The notes beneath the pieces were generated by a model. The model saw nothing but the letters and a program-made list of their open reading frames with translations. It ran no database searches and was not told where the DNA came from. This document shows positions 55,246 through 63,592 of a stretch of DNA of 64,000 nucleotides, piece after piece. The stretch is from Corynebacterium sp. KPL1814. GTDB lineage: Bacteria; Actinomycetota; Actinomycetes; Mycobacteriales; Mycobacteriaceae. The position numbers and the translations under genes are program-made. The DNA lies in contig NZ_KI515777.1 in assembly GCF_000478175.1 (NCBI RefSeq), positions 280,492 through 344,491 on the forward strand, in the 5' to 3' direction. Each line of letters starts with the position of its first letter. Position 1 is the first letter of the stretch.

Positions 55246-55848
55246 ATGGCTGTTTACGAACTTCCTGACCTCCCATACGCATACGACGCACTGGAGCCAC
55301 ACATCTCCGCAGAGATTATGGAGCTCCACCACGACAAGCACCACGCAACCTACGTGAAGGGTGCTAACGCTGCCCTCGAGGCACTGGAAGAAGAGCGCAA
55401 CGGCGAGGCTAACCCAGACCGCATCCGCGCCCTGTCCAAGAACTTGGCATTCAACCTGGGTGGCCACACCAACCACTCCATCTTCTGGAAGAACCTGTCC
55501 CCGAACGGTGGCGGCCAGCCCACCGGCGAGCTGGCAGAAGCTATCGACCGCGACTTCGGTTCCTTCGAGAAGTTCCAGGCACACTTCGCTGGTGCCGCTA
55601 CCTCCCTGCAGGGTTCCGGCTGGGCAGTGCTGGGTTACGACCACATCGCTGACCGCCTGATCATCGAGCAGCTCACCGACCAGCAGGGCAACGTTTCCGT
55701 TGACTTCACCCCGCTGCTCATGCTCGATATGTGGGAGCACGCTTACTACCTGCAGTACAAGAACGTGAAGGCTGACTACGTAAAGGCCGCATGGAACGTC
55801 TTCAACTGGGACGACGTTGCAGAGCGTTACGCTGCAGCTAAGAAGTAA
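55246..55848 (+). CDS. sodA: Superoxide dismutase, Mn/Fe type
   Basis: This 200-residue enzyme has [16 protein letters not shown] with the first two metal His residues and [13 protein letters not shown] with the metal Asp and His. [17 protein letters not shown] has the Gln position usual for the Mn form in actinobacteria. AAAGGA lies eight bases before the ATG. Codon choice is strongly optimised, as in highly expressed genes. Confidence 0.97.
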   Translation: MAVYELPDLPYAYDALEPHISAEIMELHHDKHHATYVKGANAALEALEEERNGEANPDRIRALSKNLAFNLGGHTNHSIFWKNLSPNGGGQPTGELAEAIDRDFGSFEKFQAHFAGAATSLQGSGWAVLGYDHIADRLIIEQLTDQQGNVSVDFTPLLMLDMWEHAYYLQYKNVKADYVKAAWNVFNWDDVAERYAAAKK

Positions 55849-55869
55849 CTTTTTAATTAGTTACCTTCT

Positions 55870-55896
55870 GCCGCCTTTCCTTGCTGGAAGGGCGGC
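55870..55896 (+). terminator. Intrinsic terminator of sodA
   Basis: An 11-bp stem (GCCGCCTTTCC and partner, one G-T pair) with a five-base loop is followed by ATTTTTAT. Confidence 0.92.
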
Positions 55897-55973
55897 ATTT
55901 TTATGCTTGCACTAACCCCATCAAGGGTGTGGCGAAATTTACACCGCCGCCTGTGAGGAGAATGCTGGTATGC

Positions 55974-57125
55974 ATGACCAGAAACCGGCGCGCCACCATC
56001 GCCATGCTCCTTTTGGGCTTGGCGGTGTTTTCTAGCCTCTATACCACCCAAGCAATTTTGCCCACGCTGGTAACGGATATGGGCATCTCGCACACGGAAG
56101 CGGCCATGACTGTTTCGGCCGCCACCGGCGCGTTGGCCATCTGCGTGGTTCCGGCGTCCATCCTTTCTGAGTGCTATGGGCGCGGGCGCATCCTCCTCAT
56201 CTCCGCCATCGCCGCCACCATCCTGGGCCTCGTGGTGCCCCTAGCCCAAGAGGGCTGGCAGCTCATTGCCCTGCGCGGGCTGCAGGGTGCGATGTTATCC
56301 GGCGCTCCGGCGACGGCGATGGCCTGGCTTTCAGAAGAGCTCGAGGATCATGCTTTGCCTAAAGCGATGGGACTTTATATCGCCGGCAATTCCGTGGGCG
56401 GGCTCACCGGCCGCATCATTCCCGCTGGCTTGGTGGAGTTTTCCTCATGGCGCTGGGCGATGCTCGGCTCCGCCGTGGTCTCCTTGGTCTTTGCCATTAC
56501 CTGTTGGCTCCTCCTGCCCGCCCAGCGGAATTTTCACCCCAAGCCAATCCACTTCCGCTCCGAGCTCAGCGCGGTCTTTGGGCACTGGGCGAATAAGGAT
56601 CTGGCCACACTATTTATCGTTGCCTTTTTATCCATGGGCACCTTCGTGTCTATGTATAACTTCCTCACCTTCCGCCTGACCGGGGATTTTGGCCTGTCCC
56701 CGGCGCTGGCTGGTTTTACCTTCCTGTTTTACCTCTCCGGCACGTGGTCCTCGGCCCGGGCGGGCACGCTGGTCGCCCGCATTGGGCACGGAAAAACCAT
56801 GGTCGGTTCCGCCGTGCTCTTTACCGTGGGCATTATCCTCTGCGCCGGCAACCTGGCCATGACGCTTATTGGCATGGTGTGCCTGACCGTCGGTTTCTTC
56901 GCGGTCCAATCCACCGCGTCCGGCTGGGTGGGGCAACTAGCCACCCATGACCGCGCCGAGGCGTCCTCAATGTACGTTTTCTGTTATTACCTGGGCTCTT
57001 CTATCGTGGGCGCATTGGCAGGCACGCTTTTCGATGCCCTCACCTGGCACCAATTCATCGCCTGCTTCACCGCCTTCGCGCTCGCTCTCACGGGGTTGAC
57101 TTGGACCAAACTTAAATCCGACTAA
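55974..57125 (+). CDS. MFS transporter, YnfM/AraJ-like
   Basis: This protein of 383 residues has 12 membrane helices. TLVTDMGISHTEAAMTVSAA and SILSECYGRGRILL mark helix 1-3 of the drug-type MFS. The start at 55974 has GAGGAG 13 bases upstream; ATG 55962 touches the GAGGAG and is less likely. The substrate is unknown. It is followed 10 bp on by another membrane protein gene. Confidence 0.85.
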   Translation: MTRNRRATIAMLLLGLAVFSSLYTTQAILPTLVTDMGISHTEAAMTVSAATGALAICVVPASILSECYGRGRILLISAIAATILGLVVPLAQEGWQLIALRGLQGAMLSGAPATAMAWLSEELEDHALPKAMGLYIAGNSVGGLTGRIIPAGLVEFSSWRWAMLGSAVVSLVFAITCWLLLPAQRNFHPKPIHFRSELSAVFGHWANKDLATLFIVAFLSMGTFVSMYNFLTFRLTGDFGLSPALAGFTFLFYLSGTWSSARAGTLVARIGHGKTMVGSAVLFTVGIILCAGNLAMTLIGMVCLTVGFFAVQSTASGWVGQLATHDRAEASSMYVFCYYLGSSIVGALAGTLFDALTWHQFIACFTAFALALTGLTWTKLKSD

Positions 57126-57135
57126 ACTCGGTTTT

Positions 57136-58434
57136 ATGCCTCAAGATAAGTGGTCGAGCCGCACCTGGCACCGCAAAGCCTCACGCCCCGTGTCCATCTG
57201 GATGATGGTCTTCATCGTGGTGGGCGCAGCGCACATATTCGTGCCCAATTATCGCTGGGTACTTATCCACCTCTTCACGTTGGGCCTGGTTACCAACAGC
57301 ATCGTGGTGTGGTCGCAGCACCTGACGGAAAAATTCGTCCAACAAAAACTGCCGGATTCCGCCCGCCCCAAACAGCTCGCGCGCATCTATATCCTCAATA
57401 TCGGCATCATCATCGCCGTGGCGGGCCAAATCCTCGTGCAGTTCTGGGATCACCACTGGATACTGACCCAGATTGGTGCCACGCTTATCGCGCTTGCCGT
57501 CTTATGGCACGGGGTGTCCCTGTTTACCCAGTGGCGCTCCGCCAAGGATAAGCGCTTCCGCCCAGTTGTCGGCGCCTATGTGCTATCCGCGCTGTGCCTA
57601 CCGGTAGGCGCGGTCTTCGGCGCAATCCTGGCTATCCACCCCGGCGATCCGCAGTTGCTCTTGGCCCATATCGCCGCCAATATCGGCGGTTTCATTGGCC
57701 TTGCCGCGGCAGGTTCGTTGACCATCCTCTTTCCCACCATCTGGCGCACGCAGGGCACTAACGAGCGCATGTCCTCTTCGTTCCTGCTGCTTACCCTGGG
57801 CGTGGTGGCAACGATCATCGGCGCGTTTCTGGACTTCCCGCAGCTCGGGCTGATTATCTATTGCATCGGCTGGATCCTGAGCCTGCAGCAGTGGCTTGGC
57901 AACGTCATCGACGTCGCCCGCGCTCCGCGCGACCGCGTTAACTTTGCCTCCGTCTCGGTGCTGATGGCCGCGCTCTGGCTGGTGCTATCTTTGGCGTACT
58001 ACACCACGCAGCACTTCCTCGTGGCAGAACCAGGGCTTCCGACGCTCGGCCTCGTGGTGGGCTTTGCGGCGCAGCTGCTCATCGGAGTCATGAGCTATCT
58101 TCTTCCCACCACCATGGGCGGCGGCCCCGGCGCGGTCCGCGCGGGGCTGCAAGAGCTGGATCGGTGGGGTCTGTTGCGCGCCACCTTCGTCAATGGCGGG
58201 CTGCTTATCTGGATCGGCACGGATATCTCCGTGCTTAAGGTAGTGGCCTCGCTGCTATGCATCGGCTCCTTGGCCATCTACCCCATTCTCATTGCCCGCG
58301 CGGTCAAGGCCCAAAAGCAGGTGTTGATGAAAAAGGCGGAAGGTCCCGAGCCAAAAACCATCGCGGACTGGAACCAAATCTATATCGGCCTTGGCATCCT
58401 GCTGTTCATATACGTTTTCATTGCCGCGCTCTAG
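57136..58434 (+). CDS. Polytopic membrane protein like the membrane half of actinobacterial copper nitrite reductases
   Basis: This 432-residue protein has about 11 membrane helices. His residues recur at helix ends: LIHLFTLGLVTNSIVVWSQH, VLWHGVSL, LLAHIAANIGGF. The pattern matches the N-terminal membrane part of actinobacterial multicopper-oxidase/nitrite-reductase proteins, but no cupredoxin domain follows here. The His residues could bind haem or copper. TAAACT ends seven bases before the ATG and no ribosome site is present, so it may be leaderless. Confidence 0.6.
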   Translation: MPQDKWSSRTWHRKASRPVSIWMMVFIVVGAAHIFVPNYRWVLIHLFTLGLVTNSIVVWSQHLTEKFVQQKLPDSARPKQLARIYILNIGIIIAVAGQILVQFWDHHWILTQIGATLIALAVLWHGVSLFTQWRSAKDKRFRPVVGAYVLSALCLPVGAVFGAILAIHPGDPQLLLAHIAANIGGFIGLAAAGSLTILFPTIWRTQGTNERMSSSFLLLTLGVVATIIGAFLDFPQLGLIIYCIGWILSLQQWLGNVIDVARAPRDRVNFASVSVLMAALWLVLSLAYYTTQHFLVAEPGLPTLGLVVGFAAQLLIGVMSYLLPTTMGGGPGAVRAGLQELDRWGLLRATFVNGGLLIWIGTDISVLKVVASLLCIGSLAIYPILIARAVKAQKQVLMKKAEGPEPKTIADWNQIYIGLGILLFIYVFIAAL

Positions 58435-59864
58435 AGCTCCGGGATTCCCGGCGCGCCGTCGCTCATCCACTCGCGCACTATCCGAGTGGCGTGCACATCG
58501 CCGGCGTTATAGTCCAAAAGGCGCTGCCGGACGCTCATGTCGCCCGCTAGGGCCTCCCGGCGCGCGTTCACGGATTCTTCGCCATCAAAGTCCTCGTCTG
58601 GCCACCGGAATCCCGCCACTGGGGCCACCACCTTGAGCCCCAGCCCAAAGGGCCCCGCGAAGGATCTCTTCACGTAGGCAAACATATCCACCCACTCCGG
58701 GGAAGAGATAAAGTCTTCTACTTCCCGTTCATCCACCTCTCGGAAGCGCTGCGCGGAACGGCGCATCCAGTGGTTTTCGCCGTGCGCGGAATAGCAATAG
58801 GCCGCAAAGGTCTTACCCTCCGCATGCGCTGTATCGCGCAACTGCATTAACCACCGCCAAAATTCGGCGAAGTTCTCCGCCTCAGCGCGTCCGCCCAGCG
58901 GCTCCCAAGTCACGAAGGGGTGGTACTCGCCCTCGAACCACGCGCCCCACAGGTAAGCGCCTTGGTCCATGTAGGCTTCCATGTCCACATCCACCTCAAT
59001 ATCCGCGCGCGGCACCGCCGTATCTCCGCGGCACAGCAGCGTCTGACCGGAGCGCCACGCGGCCGCGAGGCGGGAGGGCTCGCCCACATTGGCATCGATA
59101 AGCGCCTGCACCGTGGTAATGCCGCGCTCGCGGAAGGGGCGTGCGCGATCGCCCGGTAAGAAAAGGGAAATATCATCCGCCGCCACCAGCTCTTGCTCGC
59201 ACAAGGGCCAGAACCTACAGCTCGCGCACTCCTTGACCCGCACTGGTGCGGTGGGAAGCGGCTTATCCCAGGCGCGCTGCACGTCAAATTTCGCCGTCTC
59301 CGTGAAAAAGGCCTGCTGGCGGTCCTGACCGATGGCACCGCCGCGCCCGGAGTTCAGGCCCATATCCTCCAGGGCCTGGGCGGCGAGCGCCAGACGATAG
59401 CCATCGACGGCATGGTGGCGCGACTTATACGGAACCTCCATGGGTTCGCTCAGCCCAAGGCGATGAGTCGGTACGGCCAGCGTAGTTTTCTTTGGGTGCT
59501 TGCGCGCGACACGGTGGTTGCTCACAATAATGGGGGTATAGGAGCTGCCCTCTCGGAGAAGCAATTCCACGTGTACTTTCCACTTTTCGGTGGCAAAGAC
59601 CGCATTGGTGATGTGGGTATAGCCGGAGGCGATGGCCTCGAGCGTGGCCATGGCGCGTTCCCAATCATCGCCTTCTAGATCGATGCGCCGGAAACGGCCA
59701 GGGGATTTGCGCGGGAATAATTCCATGACCGCGTCCACGGCGGCGCTGTGGCGCTCGGCCCTAGCGATCGAGGATCGGGTGCGCGGAATCTCGGGGTGGG
59801 CGCGCCGCTGCACCAAGCGATAGCGGCACCCAACGAGATCCGAAGCTACAACGACATCCTCCAC
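58431..59864 (-). CDS. TM0106-family RecB-like nuclease
   Basis: This 477-residue protein has a RecB/Cas4-like N-terminal nuclease part with Cys residues near residue 8 and ECASCRFWPLCEQEL, a likely iron-sulfur or zinc site. The C-terminal half is an RNase-H-like domain (VDVDMEAYMDQGAYLWGAWF, FAAYCYSAHGENHW, LLDYNAGDVHATRIV). The final Asp of the exonuclease motif is in NAGDVHAT. The biological role of the family is unknown. It starts with GTG and converges on the preceding gene with a four-base overlap. Confidence 0.85.
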   Translation of the reverse strand: MEDVVVASDLVGCRYRLVQRRAHPEIPRTRSSIARAERHSAAVDAVMELFPRKSPGRFRRIDLEGDDWERAMATLEAIASGYTHITNAVFATEKWKVHVELLLREGSSYTPIIVSNHRVARKHPKKTTLAVPTHRLGLSEPMEVPYKSRHHAVDGYRLALAAQALEDMGLNSGRGGAIGQDRQQAFFTETAKFDVQRAWDKPLPTAPVRVKECASCRFWPLCEQELVAADDISLFLPGDRARPFRERGITTVQALIDANVGEPSRLAAAWRSGQTLLCRGDTAVPRADIEVDVDMEAYMDQGAYLWGAWFEGEYHPFVTWEPLGGRAEAENFAEFWRWLMQLRDTAHAEGKTFAAYCYSAHGENHWMRRSAQRFREVDEREVEDFISSPEWVDMFAYVKRSFAGPFGLGLKVVAPVAGFRWPDEDFDGEESVNARREALAGDMSVRQRLLDYNAGDVHATRIVREWMSDGAPGIPEL

Positions 59865-59932
59865 ACCGGGTGAGCTTAATAGAACAGCAAGGTAATGTTG
59901 AATCCAGACTCGATCGAACGTAAGGGAAAATA

Positions 59933-60565
59933 ATGAGTATCCTCAAGAAATTGAAAAAGGCTCGCCAGGAGGCACGCGCGCAGGCCAAGGCAGCGAAGGC
60001 GCGCGCCAAGGCTGAGGTAAAGGCCCAGTCGAAGGATCGTCGCCGCCAACAAAAGCTCCTTGCCAAGCAAGAAAAGCATCTTGTTAAGGCCGAAGAAAAG
60101 GGCCTCAAAAAGCGCCGGAAACACGAACAGAAAATGGCAGAAAAAGAACTGGAAAAGTTGCGCGAGGGCCACTTTAATGCCGGCAAGGTCAAGCGCTATG
60201 CAGGCGCATTGCGCACCGCCGCCCCGCTGTTGCTTCCCCTCGTTTATCGCGCATTTGTGGGACTGAAGTCCGAAAAAGAAAAGCGCAAGGCCCACAAAGC
60301 AGGCGTAAGTTCGGCGGAAATGGCCTCTTTTTCCGGTTACGGCGCCCCGCTCAAGGCACGCACCGCCGGCATCCGTAATTCCCTCAAGGATGTAGATCTG
60401 CCCAGTGGCTTCAAGCGGGACGTGCGCGAGCGCCTCGAAGAGGTTGATGCCGCGATCGATAACGCCGAATTCATGACGGAACAGCAGCGCCGCCGCGCGC
60501 ATAAGACCATTAGCGGAGAGATCGATTCCGTTACTGCGGAGATTCAACAGCGCCTGGGCGCTTAA
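59933..60565 (+). CDS. DUF6474-family protein
   Basis: This 210-residue protein has a long Lys/Ala-rich coiled coil (about 1-75, KKLKKARQEARAQAKAAKA) followed by a globular helical part with one weak hydrophobic segment (APLLLPLVYRAFVGL). AAGGGAA precedes the ATG. Corynebacterial homologs exist without known function. A terminator follows. Confidence 0.75.
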   Translation: MSILKKLKKARQEARAQAKAAKARAKAEVKAQSKDRRRQQKLLAKQEKHLVKAEEKGLKKRRKHEQKMAEKELEKLREGHFNAGKVKRYAGALRTAAPLLLPLVYRAFVGLKSEKEKRKAHKAGVSSAEMASFSGYGAPLKARTAGIRNSLKDVDLPSGFKRDVRERLEEVDAAIDNAEFMTEQQRRRAHKTISGEIDSVTAEIQQRLGA

Positions 60566-60586
60566 TTTCTCCTTTTCTTCCCACCA

Positions 60587-60620
60587 ATCGCCGTTCACCT
60601 TTCTTTAAGGTGGCGGCGAT
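60587..60620 (+). terminator. Intrinsic terminator
   Basis: ATCGCCG and CACCTT pair with AAGGTG and CGGCGAT around TCTTT, with a small internal bulge. ATTTTTAT follows. Confidence 0.88.
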
Positions 60621-60655
60621 ATTTTTATACGCAAGTGCCAATAAGTAAATTTTTA

Positions 60656-60701
60656 TTGTCTATTAATTTCCGCACTGGTAGAATTGAATTAAAGTTAATT
60701 C
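60656..60701 (+). promoter_or_regulatory. lsr2 promoter with an operator-like palindrome
   Basis: TTGTCT, 17 bases, TAGAAT. One base further on lies GAATTAA-AG-TTAATTC (60686-60701), a perfect palindrome over the expected start of transcription. Its centre TTAAAGTTAA is shared with the palindrome at 24939-24955. Confidence 0.75.
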
Positions 60702-60758
60702 AGATTCCAAATTCCGGTATTAGTCCAACATCTCGACGCAATAAACCTTGGAGGTACT

Positions 60759-61070
60759 ATGGCACGTCGCGAAATCACGCAATTTTATGATGACCTTGAT
60801 AATGAACTCATTGGTGAGGATGAATTAGAAGTAGTTCGCTTCAGCGTCAACGGGCGCAGCTACATCATGGATCTATCCCGCGACAATGCTCGCCGTTTCC
60901 ACGAGGCAATCGCCCCCTTTGTCGAGGCCGCACATGCCGCCCCCGATGCGGAATCCCCACAGGTCGATCCCCGCAAGGTCCGCGAATGGGCGAAAAAGCA
61001 GGGCCATGACGTAGCGCGCCGCGGCAAAATCCCCCAGGACATTATCGACGCCTACAACGCCGCCCACTAG
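60759..61070 (+). CDS. lsr2: Lsr2-type nucleoid-associated protein
   Basis: This 103-residue xenogeneic silencer bridges AT-rich DNA. The N-terminal beta-sheet oligomerisation domain ([20 protein letters not shown], then [11 protein letters not shown]) and the C-terminal DNA-binding domain ([20 protein letters not shown]) are present. In mycobacterial Lsr2 the minor-groove loop is RGR; here it reads RGK. GGAGG precedes the ATG. The AT-rich palindrome in its own promoter could be an autoregulation site. Confidence 0.93.
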   Translation: MARREITQFYDDLDNELIGEDELEVVRFSVNGRSYIMDLSRDNARRFHEAIAPFVEAAHAAPDAESPQVDPRKVREWAKKQGHDVARRGKIPQDIIDAYNAAH

Positions 61071-61074
61071 GCCT

Positions 61075-61713
61075 TTACAGCACGCCCTGTTCCCTGGCGG
61101 CCGCCACTGCGGACGTGCGGGAGCGCACGCCCAACTTGTCATAAATGTGCACGAGGTGGGATTTCACCGTTGCCTCAGAAAGCATGAGGTCATGGCCAAT
61201 TTGTCGGTTCGAGGCCCCCGCAGCCACCAGTTGCAACACTTCTAGTTCGCGCGGGGTCAACGACGTGCGGGGCGTGCGGACCCGGGTCATGAGGCGGTCG
61301 GCCACGATGGGCGAGAGCGCAGAGTCCCCCTCCGCCGTCGAATGGACGGCATCCAAAAGCTCCTGCGGTGGGGCATCTTTCAAGAGGTAGCCCACCGCGC
61401 CTGCCTCGATGGCGCCGAGGATATCCGCATCGGTGTCGTAATTGGTGATGACCAGCACCTTGGGCGGCGTGCTCATGGAGGACCGAATCTGCGCGGTAGC
61501 TTCAACGCCACCCATAACGCGCGTTCCCTCCAGGCCCGCCCCGAACCGAAGGTCCATGAGGATGACATCGATACCGCCTGCTTGTGCCGCGGACACCGCC
61601 GCCTCCGCCGTCGCTACCTCGCCCACGACGTCGATATCTTCTGCGCCTTCGAGCACCGAACGCAGCCCCAGCCGCACGATCTCGTGGTCATCTGCCAAAA
61701 GGACCCGAATCAC
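61075..61713 (-). CDS. hrrA: Response regulator, HrrA-like (NarL/LuxR type)
   Basis: This 212-residue regulator has a receiver domain with phosphoacceptor Asp54 (VILMDLRFG), Asp10/11 in LLADDHE and Lys in YLLKDAPP. A LuxR-type helix-turn-helix follows (LTPRELEVLQLVAAGASNRQ, then SEATVKSHLVHIYDKLGVRS). Length, sequence style and position near sodA/msrA agree with HrrA, which activates haem oxygenase and controls haem-related genes in corynebacteria. The GTG start is fixed by AGGAGGGATGTC; the longer in-frame start has no ribosome site. Confidence 0.8.
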   Translation of the reverse strand: MIRVLLADDHEIVRLGLRSVLEGAEDIDVVGEVATAEAAVSAAQAGGIDVILMDLRFGAGLEGTRVMGGVEATAQIRSSMSTPPKVLVITNYDTDADILGAIEAGAVGYLLKDAPPQELLDAVHSTAEGDSALSPIVADRLMTRVRTPRTSLTPRELEVLQLVAAGASNRQIGHDLMLSEATVKSHLVHIYDKLGVRSRTSAVAAAREQGVL

Positions 61714-61750
61714 GACATCCCTCCTATCGATGTTTTTCTCAACCAAAAGT

Positions 61751-62914
61751 TTAATCTACCGCCTTATCAAAGGGCATACTAACTGACACAGCCGTTCCCT
61801 CCCCCGGCGCGGATTCTATGACCACCTCGCCGCCCAGCTCCTGCGCGCGGCGCCGCATGGCAGAAAGGCCGATATGCCCCAGGCCCGTCGGCGCGCTTTC
61901 CACCGTCGCGGGATCAAAACCCTGCCCATTATCCACTACATCCACGCGCACCTCGTCGGTTTCATAGGTGACGGTGATCCGGGCGCGGCTGGCATGGGCA
62001 TGCTTGACGATGTTCCCCACCGCTCCCTGTGCAATCCGCAATAGCGCCGCCTCTATTTTCATCGGCAACTGTTGCTCCGCGCCTTCGCTTTCGACCTCCA
62101 CCTGGAACCCCGCCGTAGCGGCGAAGTTTTCCGCCATGCGCGTCAGCGCCGCCTCGAGGGAGGTCTCCGTTAGTGTGGGCGGCTGCAGCGCCGCAATCAT
62201 GGCACGCGCCTCATGCAGGTTATCCGCTGCGGCCCGCCGCGCAAGCTCAATGCGCCTGCGTGCGGCAGCAATGTCTTCTTTATCCAGATCCCGGTCGGCG
62301 GAGTGCAGGAGCATCTGAATCGATGACAGCCCCTGGGCCAAGGTGTCATGAATCTCGTGGGCGATGCGCTGGCGCTCGGCCACCATGCCCGCGTCTCGTT
62401 CCGTGGCCGCCAACTGCGTACGAGTTTCTACTAGCTCCCGGTTCATGCGCGATAGGGTGCGAAACGCATACGTAATCGCCACGGTTACCAGTGCCGAGAC
62501 CGCCGGGCCCATCACTCCACCAAAGGTCAGGCCTCCCGGTATTTGCACCACGACGGTGAGCACGGTAGCGCCGATGACGCACAGGATTCCTGCGGTCATA
62601 TCCAGCACAGTCAGGTACAAAAAGTACATGACGAATACCAGATAGATGGCGGCGGGAGCCACAAATAAATCCGCACCCCATAACACCGTGAGGATGCTGA
62701 TCCACAAGTAGCGCATGGGTCGCGGCCACTGCTCCGCATAGATCGATCCCGCAAAGTAGACGGCCGCGAACCCCACCAATAGCAATAGGTTGATAAGGGA
62801 CTGGGATAGCGGCATCTTCACCGAGGTAAAAATACCCACCACCAGCAGGACCGCCGTCAAGAAATGAATGCCGGTGCGTAGCGCATCGGTATCCCGATCT
62901 AGTGTGGAGCTCAT
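61751..62914 (-). CDS. hrrS: Sensor histidine kinase, HrrS-like
   Basis: This 387-residue kinase has five or six membrane helices (about 15-150) and almost no extracytoplasmic part, which suits sensing within the membrane as proposed for HrrS. Next come a HisKA_3 dimerisation domain (RIAHEIHDTLAQGLSSIQ, phosphoacceptor His186) and an HATPase domain (VGNIVKHAHASRARITV, VDVVDNGQGFDP, GLGHIGLSAMRRRA). The gene precedes hrrA by 37 bp. Its start codon overlaps that of the divergent lipoprotein gene. Confidence 0.8.
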   Translation of the reverse strand: MSSTLDRDTDALRTGIHFLTAVLLVVGIFTSVKMPLSQSLINLLLLVGFAAVYFAGSIYAEQWPRPMRYLWISILTVLWGADLFVAPAAIYLVFVMYFLYLTVLDMTAGILCVIGATVLTVVVQIPGGLTFGGVMGPAVSALVTVAITYAFRTLSRMNRELVETRTQLAATERDAGMVAERQRIAHEIHDTLAQGLSSIQMLLHSADRDLDKEDIAAARRRIELARRAAADNLHEARAMIAALQPPTLTETSLEAALTRMAENFAATAGFQVEVESEGAEQQLPMKIEAALLRIAQGAVGNIVKHAHASRARITVTYETDEVRVDVVDNGQGFDPATVESAPTGLGHIGLSAMRRRAQELGGEVVIESAPGEGTAVSVSMPFDKAVD

Positions 62915-63443
62915 GCGCAAAAGCCTACTTGTCCTTCTCACCCTGACCGGAATAGGGATCGCGGGATGCCAGACCGAGCAAGCAGACCAGGACGAATCGG
63001 GAGACGAGGTGGCATCGGAAAGCGCCGCCATCAACGTGGAACAGACCGCAGAGGTCAATGAATGGAGCGATTGTCCCTATATCGATCCCGGTTGGTTGGA
63101 AAATACCAACGGCGAGCGCCTGACCAAGCAGGGCATCGACACGCGCTTTCCCACCCCCGCGTGCGTCTTTTGGTCTTATCAGGACCACCCGCAAGCTACC
63201 GTCATCGTGCGCGATATGCCCACCGTAGAAGACGCCCGCGCCGCGGTGGATTGGGCCGCGCCAATCGATGCCACCGAGCCCGCCTCCTTTGCAGGCTGGG
63301 AAGGCGGACGGGGCATCGTCAATGAGCAGGCCGTCTACGCCGTGCAAAAGGATACCCACGCGGTGCTGGTGTGGAGCAATCAGCAACAGACCTTCAAGTC
63401 CGAGCAGATTGCCCAGGAAGCGATTGCCAATTTAGGGCTTTAA
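62913..63443 (+). CDS. DUF2020-type lipoprotein
   Basis: This 176-residue protein begins MRKSLLVLLTLTGIGIAGCQ, a lipoprotein signal with lipobox IAGC. The mature part has CPYIDPGWLENTNGERLTKQ and PTPACVFWSYQDHP, the Cys pair and WSY-like core of DUF2020 proteins. GGAG four bases before the ATG fixes the start, which overlaps the hrrS start codon head to head. Function unknown; an envelope or sensing role next to HrrS is only a guess. Confidence 0.8.
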   Translation: MRKSLLVLLTLTGIGIAGCQTEQADQDESGDEVASESAAINVEQTAEVNEWSDCPYIDPGWLENTNGERLTKQGIDTRFPTPACVFWSYQDHPQATVIVRDMPTVEDARAAVDWAAPIDATEPASFAGWEGGRGIVNEQAVYAVQKDTHAVLVWSNQQQTFKSEQIAQEAIANLGL

Positions 63444-63592
63444 ACCGCGACGTCGTTATAGGGCATCATCGGCGAAACCCAGGGGAAGACGATCTCCATA
63501 AGGAGGAAGAAGACTCCCACAGCAATGGCAATGGCAAGCAGCGCCTTCACTGGCTTCGGCCCTGGCAATAGATTCCACAAAGCGCGATACAT
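63440..63592 (-). CDS. 50-residue single-helix membrane protein coupled to the sortase gene
   Basis: The frame MYRALWNLLPGPKPVKALLA continues with one membrane helix (LLAIAIAVGVFFLLMEIVF) and ends MMPYNDVAV. Its ATG overlaps the sortase stop as TAATG, and its stop overlaps the lipoprotein stop. Small membrane proteins of this size are often found behind class E sortase genes in actinobacteria. A structural or partner role for the sortase is possible. Confidence 0.7.
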   Translation of the reverse strand: MYRALWNLLPGPKPVKALLAIAIAVGVFFLLMEIVFPWVSPMMPYNDVAV

